DNA from: Anaerolineae bacterium
GTDB lineage: Bacteria > Chloroflexota > Anaerolineae > Aggregatilineales > Phototrophicaceae
DNA length: 64,000 nucleotides
Assembly: GCA_022841825.1 (NCBI GenBank)
Contig: JALHQT010000010.1
Location: 62,001 to 126,000 of the forward strand
Direction: 5' to 3'
Part shown: positions 25,264 to 32,907 of the stretch, piece after piece
How the letters are laid out: each line of letters opens with the position of its first letter
How positions within the stretch are numbered: position 1 is the stretch's first letter
The notes under the pieces: generated by a model
The model's input: the letters and a program-made list of their open reading frames with translations, nothing else
Told to the model about the DNA's origin: nothing
The model's database searches: none
Made by a program: the position numbers and the translations under genes

Positions 25264-25959
25264 ATGTCAATTGAGGTGACCTGGTTAGGGCATTCGGCGT
25301 TCCAATTTGCCCTGGATGGGCATTCGGTGCTGGTTGATCCGTTCCTGACGGGTAACCCCCTGGCGGCAGCGAGCGCGGACGCGATGAGCGCCGAGATCAT
25401 CTTTCTCTCGCACGCGCATGGCGATCACACGGGCGACGCGCTGATGATCGCCCAGCGGACGGGCGCGAAAATCGTCGCCAACCATGAGATCGCCACTTAC
25501 TACAGCCGTCACAAGAACGTGCAGACGCATGCGCAGAACCCCGGCGGCAGCTTTAATCACGGCTTCGTCACCGCCAAGTGGACGGTCGCTCATCACAGCT
25601 CGTCCTTCCCGGATGGCACCTATGGCGGGCAGCCGAACGGGTTCATCCTGACCTGCCACGACAGCGGGCTGAAGCTCTACTTCGCGGGCGATACCGCGCT
25701 GTTTTCCGACATGAAGCTGATCGGCGACCACAAGATCGACATCGCCTTTCTGCCGATTGGCGACAACTACACGATGGGTATTGACGATTCGGTGCTGGCG
25801 ACGCAGTTCATTCGCCCGCGTTATGTGCTGCCGATGCACTACAATACCTTCCCGCTGATCGCGCAGGATGCCCAGGCATGGGCGCGGCGCATCGCCGCCG
25901 AGACGGACGCGACGCCCGTCGTGCTCGATCCGGGTGGAAGCAAGCGATTTGACGGGTGA
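25264..25959 (+). CDS. Metal-dependent hydrolase, UPF0173/metallo-beta-lactamase fold
   Basis: 231 residues. The metal motif is LSHAHGDHTGD: His50, His52, Asp54 and His55. Further ligands lie in FAGDTALFSDM and PMHYNTFP. Size and WLGHSAFQ start are those of the UPF0173 group, whose physiological substrate is unknown. AAGGAGG precedes the ATG closely. It is 39 bases before a nucleoside phosphorylase gene and likely co-transcribed. Confidence 0.9.
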   Translation: MSIEVTWLGHSAFQFALDGHSVLVDPFLTGNPLAAASADAMSAEIIFLSHAHGDHTGDALMIAQRTGAKIVANHEIATYYSRHKNVQTHAQNPGGSFNHGFVTAKWTVAHHSSSFPDGTYGGQPNGFILTCHDSGLKLYFAGDTALFSDMKLIGDHKIDIAFLPIGDNYTMGIDDSVLATQFIRPRYVLPMHYNTFPLIAQDAQAWARRIAAETDATPVVLDPGGSKRFDG

Positions 25960-25998
25960 TCCATCGGGGATGTCCCGATTACTTAACGAGCGGAGATC

Positions 25999-26796
25999 AT
26001 GGCAGCGAAACAATATCACATCGGGTTTGGCGCGGATGACATCGCAGGGATCGATATCGCTTTTCTGAGCGGTGACCCGGAACGCGCTACGCGGATCGCC
26101 GAGCAGTATCTGACGCTCGAAAAGCCGCTTTCCACCGTGCGCGCGCTGAACAGCTACATCGGCGTCACTCCTGGCGGCAGGCGCATCGTGTCGGCGACCA
26201 GCGGCATGGGCGCGCCGTCGCTCAGTATCGTCGTCAATGAGCTGGCGCAGGCGGGCATCCGGCACATCATCCGCATCGGCACCTGCGGCTCCATTCAGCC
26301 GCACGTCCTGTCCGGCAGTGTGGTCATCAGCCGCGCCGCGCTGACGCGGCAGGGCGCTGCGGACGACATCGCCCCGCGCGAATACCCGGCGGCGGCGAAC
26401 CCGTTCTGGACGATGGCGCTGGTCGAGGCAGCGCAGAAGCGCGGCGCGGACTGGCATGTCGGCATCACGGCGTCGGTCGATACCTTCTACGAGGGGCAGG
26501 AGCGCACGGGCAGCTCGTACAAGCCGCTGCTGCTGCGCGAGCGCGTGGGGGCTATCGGGGAGTATCAGCACCTGCGCATCCTGAACTTCGAGATGGAGTC
26601 CGGCACGTTGTTCAAGATGGCGAGCGCCTACGGGCTAGCTGCTGCCTGCATCTGCGCGGTCATCGCGGCGCGGGTCGAGGCAGAAGCGCCATCTCACGAG
26701 GCGAAGGTCAAGGCGGAGGCGGAGGCGATCCGCATCGCTATCGGTGCCGTCGATGGGATCAATCCGCTCTACCTGGGCGAGTCGTACCGGTGGTGA
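25999..26796 (+). CDS. udp: Uridine phosphorylase-like nucleoside phosphorylase
   Basis: 265 residues of the NP-I family: phosphate loop GDPERATRIAE, SATSGMGAPSLSIVVNEL, IIRIGTCGSI, and FEMESGTLFKMAS near the base/ribose site. These match uridine phosphorylase rather than purine phosphorylase. It cleaves uridine with phosphate to uracil and ribose-1-phosphate in pyrimidine salvage. A dihydropyrimidinase for uracil catabolism lies 30 kb away, which fits but does not prove a pathway. GGAG precedes the ATG. Confidence 0.85.
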   Translation: MAAKQYHIGFGADDIAGIDIAFLSGDPERATRIAEQYLTLEKPLSTVRALNSYIGVTPGGRRIVSATSGMGAPSLSIVVNELAQAGIRHIIRIGTCGSIQPHVLSGSVVISRAALTRQGAADDIAPREYPAAANPFWTMALVEAAQKRGADWHVGITASVDTFYEGQERTGSSYKPLLLRERVGAIGEYQHLRILNFEMESGTLFKMASAYGLAAACICAVIAARVEAEAPSHEAKVKAEAEAIRIAIGAVDGINPLYLGESYRW

Positions 26797-26812
26797 GACA
26801 CCCTCCCTAACC

Positions 26813-27730
26813 TCACCGCGTCACCCGCAGCGCCTCCACCCGCCTCGGCGCTGCGTCGCCATCGGTCGCCGTGTAGGCATAATGCCAGTCGCCCGCCTTT
26901 TCGGGTCCGATGAATGCCACGCAGTGCCCGCCGAGCGCGTCGATGACGTGCAGTTGCAGCTCCGCGTCGCCCACGTCCGGCAGCGCCAGTACATCTCGCA
27001 GCGCCTCGTGCGCCGCCTCCTCGACCGTCCTGCCCATCTGCATCCGCATGATCGTCTGGCGCGCCAGCCCCGTGCGGATGGCGAGTTCGCCTTTGCCCAT
27101 GCATGCCGCCGCGCCATAACGGTTATCGGCGTAAAAGCCCGCGCCCGCGACCGGGGTATCGCCCAGCCGCCCCGGATATTTCCACGCCCAACCGCTGGTG
27201 CTGGTGGCGACGGCGATCTCGCCCTGCGCATCCTGCGTCAGGTAGACGGTCGTCTCGTCTTTGCGTCCGGGATCGCTGGATGTCCGTGCGGCTTCAATCA
27301 GGTCGAACACACCATCCGGGCGTACCCGTTTGGCGCGCCAGGCGGCATATTCCCCGCGCATATGATCGGTCAGCAGATCGCCGCCGAGCGCGGCGATCTC
27401 GTCGGCAAAGCGCGCCGCGCCCTCTCCTACCAGCAGCACATGCGGCAGCCGCTCCATGACGGCGTAGGCGACCTCAATCGGATGGAGAAAGCCGCGCAGC
27501 CCGCCGACCGCGCCGCTTCTGCGCGTGCGCCCCTCCATCACGCCCGCGTCGAGTTCAACCTCGCCGAGTGCGTTGGGGTAGCCGCCCCTGCCGACCGACC
27601 AATCCTCGACGTTCGCCTCGACCGCGCGGATGCCCAGGCGCATTGCCTCCAGCCCGCTCGCACCCGCGCGCAGCGCATCCCAGGCAATGGCAGTCCCGCT
27701 GTTCAGATAATCGCCTGCCAGAAGGAGCAA
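26813..27730 (-). CDS. Isoaspartyl peptidase / glycosylasparaginase (Ntn hydrolase)
   Basis: 305 residues. TSTSGWAWKYPGRLGDTPVA (176-195), followed by GAGFYAD, is the conserved core of the Ntn asparaginase family. Thr160, in KDETTVYL, is exactly sixteen residues before TSTSG as in glycosylasparaginase and would be the autocleavage site and nucleophile. It releases Asp or Asn from isoAsp-peptides or N-glycans. The only reasonable start is TTG at 27730, three bases after the stop of the SH3-protein gene, so the two are one transcription unit. Confidence 0.87.
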   Translation of the reverse strand: MLLLAGDYLNSGTAIAWDALRAGASGLEAMRLGIRAVEANVEDWSVGRGGYPNALGEVELDAGVMEGRTRRSGAVGGLRGFLHPIEVAYAVMERLPHVLLVGEGAARFADEIAALGGDLLTDHMRGEYAAWRAKRVRPDGVFDLIEAARTSSDPGRKDETTVYLTQDAQGEIAVATSTSGWAWKYPGRLGDTPVAGAGFYADNRYGAAACMGKGELAIRTGLARQTIMRMQMGRTVEEAAHEALRDVLALPDVGDAELQLHVIDALGGHCVAFIGPEKAGDWHYAYTATDGDAAPRRVEALRVTR

Positions 27731-27733
27731 GAT

Positions 27734-29101
27734 CTAGTTCCCGTTTTCGTTGGGATCGGGGAAGGCGTTGCCGAACGAGCCGGGGATGAGCGTCGGCGTC
27801 GGCTGCGGCGGCACATTGAAGTCGATGGGCAGCGCGTCCAGGTAGGCGCGCGTGTCGATGGTCAGCAGCGCCACCCAGCCGATCACGCCGCCCGCATCCA
27901 CCTTGACCCAGGGGCTGTAGGGCGAGCGCGCCAGCAGCGTGACGACCGCGCCGTTGTTGAGCGCCGCCATCGCCGGAAAGCCGGGGTCGGGACCGACGCG
28001 CAGGTTGACGCCGCTGGGCGCGGTGATGCGCCCGCTGCGCCCCAGCTCGCCAAAGCGCTGTGGGATCGACGGCGTCGCGTCATAAATCGCCTCGATTGCC
28101 CCGACGTTGAGCTGGAGCAGGTCGCCGCGCATCCAACCCGTCAAGCCGCCGGGCACCCGCACGTTGTACCAATCGCCCGCCGGGTTGCGCCCCAGCACCG
28201 TCGCCACCTGTCCCACGCCGACCTCCGCCACGATGCCCGCGTCGGTCGAGGGGAAAACGCGCAGATTGACCGTGCCCTGGGTCGTCACCGTCCCCGGTTG
28301 TGGCAGGATGAACGGGCGGTCGAACAGCGGCACGGGCAGGTAGCGCGTCAGCGCCGGGTCGAACGGCACGCCCTGTGCCGGCAGTCCGGAGGGGCGACTG
28401 TAATCACCCCCCGCGTGCGGCACGCTGATCTGCTGCCCGGTGAAGAGCGGCTGCTCCTGCCCATAGGCGATCACGCTCGACTGACCCGACAGCGCGACGA
28501 AGTTCGTCAGGTCGCCCATCGTGTTGACCAGCACCGTGCCGTTGAGCGCCAGCGATACCCCATTGACGGCGATGCGCGCGGGCGTATCGAGCTGGCTTTG
28601 CAGGACGACACCGTTCTTGGGGGCTGCCAGGCAGGTCGAGGGTTCCGGCGCGGTCTGGACAACCATCGACTGCCACGCCGGGAAGTCCGGCGGCGAAGCA
28701 TCGCGGATGGCGGCGCTGCCGAGCAGCAGCGCGGTGACGCGCTGCGGCTGTGCCATGCGCAGCCATGCCGCGCCGATCATGCCCATCTCCGGGCTGTTGG
28801 GCGGCGTCTGCACCACATCGACCAGCGCTGCCTCGACCAGCGCGCCGACCGGGGCGAGCGCGTTGGCGACCGGACCCGCAGGCTCGGCATAAGGAGTCGC
28901 GCCGCCGTTGCAGATGAAGCCTTCGGGACCGCCAATGCAGGCATCGCTGGCGGTCGTCCACAGCGCTTGCAGCGCCGCCGAACACGCGCTGCCGTCGCTG
29001 GCGGGCGCGAGGGTTGGCGCGGCATCCTGCGCGGAGACGGCGAGCGCCGCCGCTGCGAACATGACCAGAATGAGGGTGAGGAGCCAGGGTTTAGGGTGCA
29101 T
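27734..29101 (-). CDS. Secreted protein with two SH3b domains
   Basis: 455 residues. Signal peptide 1-24 (LALAVSAQ-type end at ...LAVSAQ). Residues about 40-250 are unrecognised, with an N-terminal Cys-containing region. Two bacterial SH3 repeats follow: TVNLRVFPSTDAGIVAEVG with DWYNVRVPGGLTGWM, and GVNLRVGPDPGFPAM with PWVKVDAGGVIGWV. The tail is Pro/Asn-rich. SH3b domains commonly bind peptidoglycan or cell-surface ligands, so this is an extracytoplasmic protein. It is transcribed with the downstream asparaginase. Confidence 0.8.
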   Translation of the reverse strand: MHPKPWLLTLILVMFAAAALAVSAQDAAPTLAPASDGSACSAALQALWTTASDACIGGPEGFICNGGATPYAEPAGPVANALAPVGALVEAALVDVVQTPPNSPEMGMIGAAWLRMAQPQRVTALLLGSAAIRDASPPDFPAWQSMVVQTAPEPSTCLAAPKNGVVLQSQLDTPARIAVNGVSLALNGTVLVNTMGDLTNFVALSGQSSVIAYGQEQPLFTGQQISVPHAGGDYSRPSGLPAQGVPFDPALTRYLPVPLFDRPFILPQPGTVTTQGTVNLRVFPSTDAGIVAEVGVGQVATVLGRNPAGDWYNVRVPGGLTGWMRGDLLQLNVGAIEAIYDATPSIPQRFGELGRSGRITAPSGVNLRVGPDPGFPAMAALNNGAVVTLLARSPYSPWVKVDAGGVIGWVALLTIDTRAYLDALPIDFNVPPQPTPTLIPGSFGNAFPDPNENGN

Positions 29102-29144
29102 AGAGTTTATTGTAACGAAAAGTTTGCACCACGCGCATTGTCGC

Positions 29145-30320
29145 TCATCCGACGTTCACAACCTGCCGATAAACATCCTCCCACGCCGCCGCGACGCTGC
29201 TCCATGCGAAGCGTTCGCGCGCCAGCGTGCGCCCCGCCGCCGCCATCCGCTCGCGCTGCGCGGCGTCGCCCAGCAGCGAACGCAGCGCCGCCGCCAGCGG
29301 CGCGACTTCCGGCGTTACGATTAGCCCTGCGCCCGCCGCTTCCGCCTCCGGCAGGTAACAGCCGGGCGAAAGCAGCAGCGGCAGCCCCGCCGCCAGCGCT
29401 TCCAGCGCCGCCATCGACATGCCTTCGCCCGTCGCGGGCAGGGCGAAGACATCCGCCGCCGCCAGCGCATCCAGGCGCGCCGCGCCATCCAGGAAGCCTG
29501 TCAGGACGATGCGCGGGTCCGCCGCCGCCAGCGCGCGCAGGGTCGGCATCATCCCCTCGTCAGGTCCCGCGATGACGAGACGTGCCTCGCCCGTCACCTG
29601 CGAAAACGCGCGCGCCAGCACATCGACCCCCTTGCGCGCGTGCAGCCGTCCCAGGAAGAGCACGACCGGCGCATCGCCGAGCGCCCAGGCTTCCCGGAAC
29701 CTCGTCCGCCCCGGCAGATGCGAGAATGACGCGGCGTCGATGCCGTTGGGGATGGTGGCAAAGCGCACGCCTTGCGCATCGCCTCGATGCTCCATCATCC
29801 GCCGAATGAAGGATTCTGCCTCGTGCGTCTCATCGGCGTTTAGCCCGACGACCGCAGCCAGATGGCGCACGACGCGCGGACTGAGCGCCGCATCCCAAAC
29901 CCGCTTGAGCGTACCGCGCCCCGTCGCAGTCGTCAGGGTGCCGTGTGGCGAAAGCACGACCGGGATGCCGCGCTGCGCCGCTTCCGGCGTGACGAGCAGC
30001 GCTTCGAGCGTGCGCAGCTCGTGCAGGTGGACGACCGCGACATCGCCCATCAGCTCGGCGGCTGCCCGCCGCATCCCCAATGGCGTCGAGAGGTTGAAGC
30101 GGCGCAGGAACAGATTGGGAATGCGCACCACGCGCACGCCATCCTCGTCGCGGTTCCGCGCGCCCTCGCAGCGAGTACTCGGCGTCAGCGCGTCGGTCGT
30201 CAGCACAGTGACGCGCAGCCCGCGCGCGACCTGCGCCCGCGCCAAGCCCTCGACCGCGCGCACCACGCCACCAAAGGCATATGCAGGGCTGTAGTAAGGG
30301 GTCAGGTGTAGGATATGCAT
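29145..30320 (-). CDS. Glycosyltransferase family 4 protein
   Basis: 391 residues of the GT-B fold. The N-terminus HILHLTPYYSPAYAFGGVVR is the glycine-rich acceptor loop, VLFLGRLHARKGVDVLARAF opens the nucleotide-sugar domain and EGMSMAALEALAAG provides the E-x7-E motif. A retaining transferase that adds a sugar to a lipid, polysaccharide or protein acceptor. The ATG overlaps by two bases the longest frame of the divergent neighbour, whose true start is further in. Confidence 0.92.
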   Translation of the reverse strand: MHILHLTPYYSPAYAFGGVVRAVEGLARAQVARGLRVTVLTTDALTPSTRCEGARNRDEDGVRVVRIPNLFLRRFNLSTPLGMRRAAAELMGDVAVVHLHELRTLEALLVTPEAAQRGIPVVLSPHGTLTTATGRGTLKRVWDAALSPRVVRHLAAVVGLNADETHEAESFIRRMMEHRGDAQGVRFATIPNGIDAASFSHLPGRTRFREAWALGDAPVVLFLGRLHARKGVDVLARAFSQVTGEARLVIAGPDEGMMPTLRALAAADPRIVLTGFLDGAARLDALAAADVFALPATGEGMSMAALEALAAGLPLLLSPGCYLPEAEAAGAGLIVTPEVAPLAAALRSLLGDAAQRERMAAAGRTLARERFAWSSVAAAWEDVYRQVVNVG

Positions 30321-30447
30321 GGTGAGGAATTATACGGGATATGCGGCAGTTTGTTGTGTCAGCCTAGTTGGCAGCGAGAAGCAGTGGATAATGGGTGACG
30401 AACGGGCGACCTGCCAGGCGCTCATTACTTCAGAAGGGGACATCGTT

Positions 30448-31518
30448 TTGAAACGGATTTTCGACATCACCCGGACACTCACGTTTGGCGTCATCCTGAT
30501 CTACGTGACCGGGTTATTCGTCTTCCTGGCGCTGCGGCTGAACATCGGCGACGGCACCTGGTGGATGGGCTTCCTCAACAATTTCGCCCACTGGGCGTTC
30601 CTGCCCGCTTTCTTCCTGCTGCTGGCGGCGTTCATCCTGCGCGCGTGGCGCGGCGTGCTGCTCGTCCTGCCTGCGATCATCCTCGCGCTGGTCTGGTATG
30701 CACCGTACTTCGCTCCACGCGCCCGCGCCGCCCTCCCGGTCACCGCGCCTCAGCTTCGGATTGCCACCTTCAACACCTGGGGACGTAACCGCGCTCATGC
30801 GGAAAGCGCGGGTTACGAAGCCATCGGCGATTGGCTGCGCACGCTCGACGCCGATCTCATCCTCTTGCAGGAAGTGCCGATCAGCCAGCGGACGCGCGAA
30901 GATGGCGTCCTGGGGTTGGGCGATCTGTATCCAGACCAGTTCAGCGCCCTGACCGAGCGCTGGGTCAACGTCACGCTCACCCGGTTGCCGGTCATCGACC
31001 ATGTCACCCACCTGCCCAAGCTGCGAACTCCCAGCTATCAGCGCACCGTCGTCGAGTTTGAGGGGCAGCAGATTGCCATCTACACCGTCCACAACAATAT
31101 CCCGTTCCGGGAGGAGCCGCGTTTTTTGCTGCCCATCGACAACTTCGTGACCCAGTTTGCCGCCCGTTATGACCCGACGCTGCGCGATACCCGCCTGCGT
31201 TCGTTCCTCGAGCTGCTGCGCGCCGAGACGCTGCCCTTTGTCGTGGGCGGCGACTTCAACATGAGCGACCAGAGCCTGATCTACGGCGAAGTCGCCGTCG
31301 TGATGAACGACAGTTTTCGCAGCGCAGGTTGGGGCTTCGGCACGAGTTGGCGCGTGGATGTGGAGCGGCAGGGGCGGGGGCTGCCCCCGTTGATCCGCAT
31401 CGATTACCTATGGCACAGCGACGAATTTGTCGCGCTGACGAGCGAGCAGGGACCGTTCCTCGGCTCGGATCATCTGCCGCTGATGAGCACGCTGGCGCTC
31501 GTCCAACCGGGCGACTGA
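30448..31518 (+). CDS. Membrane-anchored endonuclease/exonuclease/phosphatase-family protein
   Basis: 356 residues from the TTG at 30448, preferred because AGAAGGGG lies just upstream; an ATG at 30391 is an alternative. Three hydrophobic helices fill about the first 90 residues. The EEP catalytic domain follows: IATFNTWG, LILLQEV, VGGDFNMS and GSDHLPLMS give the Asn, Glu, Asp and Asp/His metal and catalytic residues. The domain probably faces outward and cleaves a phosphodiester. This arrangement is common in Gram-positive-type and Chloroflexota genomes. Confidence 0.83.
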   Translation: MKRIFDITRTLTFGVILIYVTGLFVFLALRLNIGDGTWWMGFLNNFAHWAFLPAFFLLLAAFILRAWRGVLLVLPAIILALVWYAPYFAPRARAALPVTAPQLRIATFNTWGRNRAHAESAGYEAIGDWLRTLDADLILLQEVPISQRTREDGVLGLGDLYPDQFSALTERWVNVTLTRLPVIDHVTHLPKLRTPSYQRTVVEFEGQQIAIYTVHNNIPFREEPRFLLPIDNFVTQFAARYDPTLRDTRLRSFLELLRAETLPFVVGGDFNMSDQSLIYGEVAVVMNDSFRSAGWGFGTSWRVDVERQGRGLPPLIRIDYLWHSDEFVALTSEQGPFLGSDHLPLMSTLALVQPGD

Positions 31519-31594
31519 TCGCGAGGATTAGGGTGACGGGTTGAAGCGCTATCCGTCGTTCAAGTAGGTTCTCGAAAGAAATCCACGAAGGCAC

Positions 31595-31760
31595 GGACGA
31601 GGCACGCCTCGTCCCTACGGAAAACCATCGTGCCTGTAGGGACGAGGCATGCCTCGTCCGCCAGCTTCGCAATGCAAAATGAACCGCCAGGACGCCCACA
31701 ACGCCAGGAATACGTGTTCTTTCCATGGCGCCCATGGCGCCCATGGCGTCCCTGGCGGTT
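31595..31760. repeat. Palindromes and a 9-bp tandem inside a longer hairpin
   Basis: Two GACGAGG-type palindromes (31595-31614 and 31640-31659; the second is identical to the one at 5339-5358). Arms AACCGCCAGGACGCC (31682-31696) and GGCGTCCCTGGCGGTT (31745-31760) enclose CCATGGCGC repeated three times with one end change (31723-31749). The gap has no gene. Confidence 0.75.
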
Positions 31761-31786
31761 TCATCAGCGACCGAAAACTTGCCGGA

Positions 31787-32506
31787 TCAGGCGGTTCTAT
31801 TGCCCGTCGTCTGCGCGTAAATGCCGATCAGCGCCTGCGCCTCATGGTCGGCGGTCTGGTCGTAGGCGACCTGCCCGCGCGCCAGGATCAGGACGCGCGA
31901 AGCCAGCCGCGCCGCGCGGTCGAGTTCGTGTGTCGAGAGGATGACCGTGCGCCCTCCGCCGCGCGCCTCGTGGATGACGCCGTCCAGCATCGCCGATCCA
32001 TCCTGATCCAGCCCGGTATACGGCTCATCCAGCAGCAGGACATCCGGCTCATGCAGCAGCGCGCGGGCGATGCTCAGGCGCTGCTGCATCCCGCGCGAAA
32101 AGCCGCGCACCCGGTCCTCGCCGCGCTTGCCCAGCCCGACGCGCTCCAGCAGCGCCGTGATGCGGGCGTCGCGGTTCTGCGCGGGCAGGTTGTAGAGCCG
32201 CGCGAAGAAGTGCAGGTTTTCGCGCGCCGTCAGGGTCTCGTAGATCAGCCCCTTGTGACCGACCATGCCGATTTGCCCGCGCACGGCGGCGGCTTCGCGC
32301 GGGAGTTCCCAGCCGCCGACGTTGATCGTGCCGCCCGTCGGCTTGCTCATGCCGCTCAGGAGGCGCAGCAGGGTCGATTTGCCGCTGCCGTTCGCGCCGA
32401 GCAGGGCGACGCACTCGCCGCGCGCGATGTCGAGGTCGATCTTGCGCAGCACTGGCAGCAGGTCGTAGGCTTTCGTGAGCGCGCGAATCTGGATCAGGGA
32501 AGTCAT
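31787..32506 (-). CDS. ccmA: ABC transporter ATPase, heme-exporter CcmA-like
   Basis: 239 residues from ATG 32506, whose ATGA overlaps the stop of the 40-residue ORF before it. Walker A LLGANGSGKST, signature FSRGMQQRLSIARAL, Walker B VLLLDEP and STHELDRA. The short length and FSRGMQQR signature match CcmA, the ATPase used in cytochrome c maturation. A c-type cytochrome lies two genes upstream, but no ccmB/C/E/F is in the window. Another single-domain exporter ATPase remains possible. Confidence 0.75.
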   Translation of the reverse strand: MTSLIQIRALTKAYDLLPVLRKIDLDIARGECVALLGANGSGKSTLLRLLSGMSKPTGGTINVGGWELPREAAAVRGQIGMVGHKGLIYETLTARENLHFFARLYNLPAQNRDARITALLERVGLGKRGEDRVRGFSRGMQQRLSIARALLHEPDVLLLDEPYTGLDQDGSAMLDGVIHEARGGGRTVILSTHELDRAARLASRVLILARGQVAYDQTADHEAQALIGIYAQTTGNRTA

Positions 32507-32625
32507 GATGGCTGCATTTCCAGTTTGCCGATGTTGAGCAGGTTGGGTATTTCGAAGCCAATGGCGTTGATCTGGACTTGGCATGACGCAAACAACAGCC
32601 CTCGGCGAATTCGAAGCGCGGTCAT
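32503..32625 (-). CDS. 40-residue translation-coupled ORF, possible retropepsin-like remnant
   Basis: The start overlaps the previous stop (ATGA at 32622-32625) and its stop overlaps the ATPase start (ATGA at 32503-32506), so it is translated in a chain. It begins MTALRIRRGLLFAS and ends IGFEIPNLLNIGKLEMQPS. From memory, the start resembles small retroviral-type aspartic proteases (xLPxxxGLLF) and the end resembles their last strand, with the DTGS centre missing. An in-frame internal deletion is therefore plausible; it may also be an unrelated peptide. Confidence 0.45.
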   Translation of the reverse strand: MTALRIRRGLLFASCQVQINAIGFEIPNLLNIGKLEMQPS

Positions 32626-32891
32626 GTTTTACCTTCTTCCATGCGAAGGAAGGCGTCCATTACCGTGATCTCAATCCGCTCGTTCTCAGTGTTAATGACA
32701 TAGAATTCGCGATCAGGATAATGTGTATGCCACCCCACATACGCATCCCAGGCGACATACCAGTCATCAGCGAAGGCATCGATCAGCACAAGGCTTGGCA
32801 CCATGCGCATACCCTGTTCCGTGTAAGCGTCAATTGCTTCTACCAGTACCCAACGATCTGGATATGTTTCGCGGATTTTCTGCCAGTCCAC
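32622..32891 (-). CDS. Small conserved-type hypothetical protein
   Basis: 89 residues: YPDRWVLVEAIDAYTEQGMR at the start and ITVMDAFLRMEEGKT at the end. It resembles, from memory, the small proteins that precede clan-AA aspartic protease genes in cyanobacteria and Chloroflexota. It is acidic and Tyr/Trp-rich, without signal or membrane segments. It is coupled to the 40-residue ORF by an ATGA overlap and follows the cytochrome gene by 16 bases. Confidence 0.6.
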   Translation of the reverse strand: MDWQKIRETYPDRWVLVEAIDAYTEQGMRMVPSLVLIDAFADDWYVAWDAYVGWHTHYPDREFYVINTENERIEITVMDAFLRMEEGKT

Positions 32892-32907
32892 CGTGTCTCT
32901 CCTCGTC

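Noticed and set aside
26744-29575. 943-residue plus-strand open frame
   Set aside because: Antisense to the asparaginase and SH3 protein, with low-complexity Arg/Ala/Pro content.
30319-30447. Longest-frame start of the EEP-family gene at 30319
   Set aside because: It overlaps the divergent glycosyltransferase start; the TTG at 30448 has a good ribosome site and begins right at the first membrane helix.
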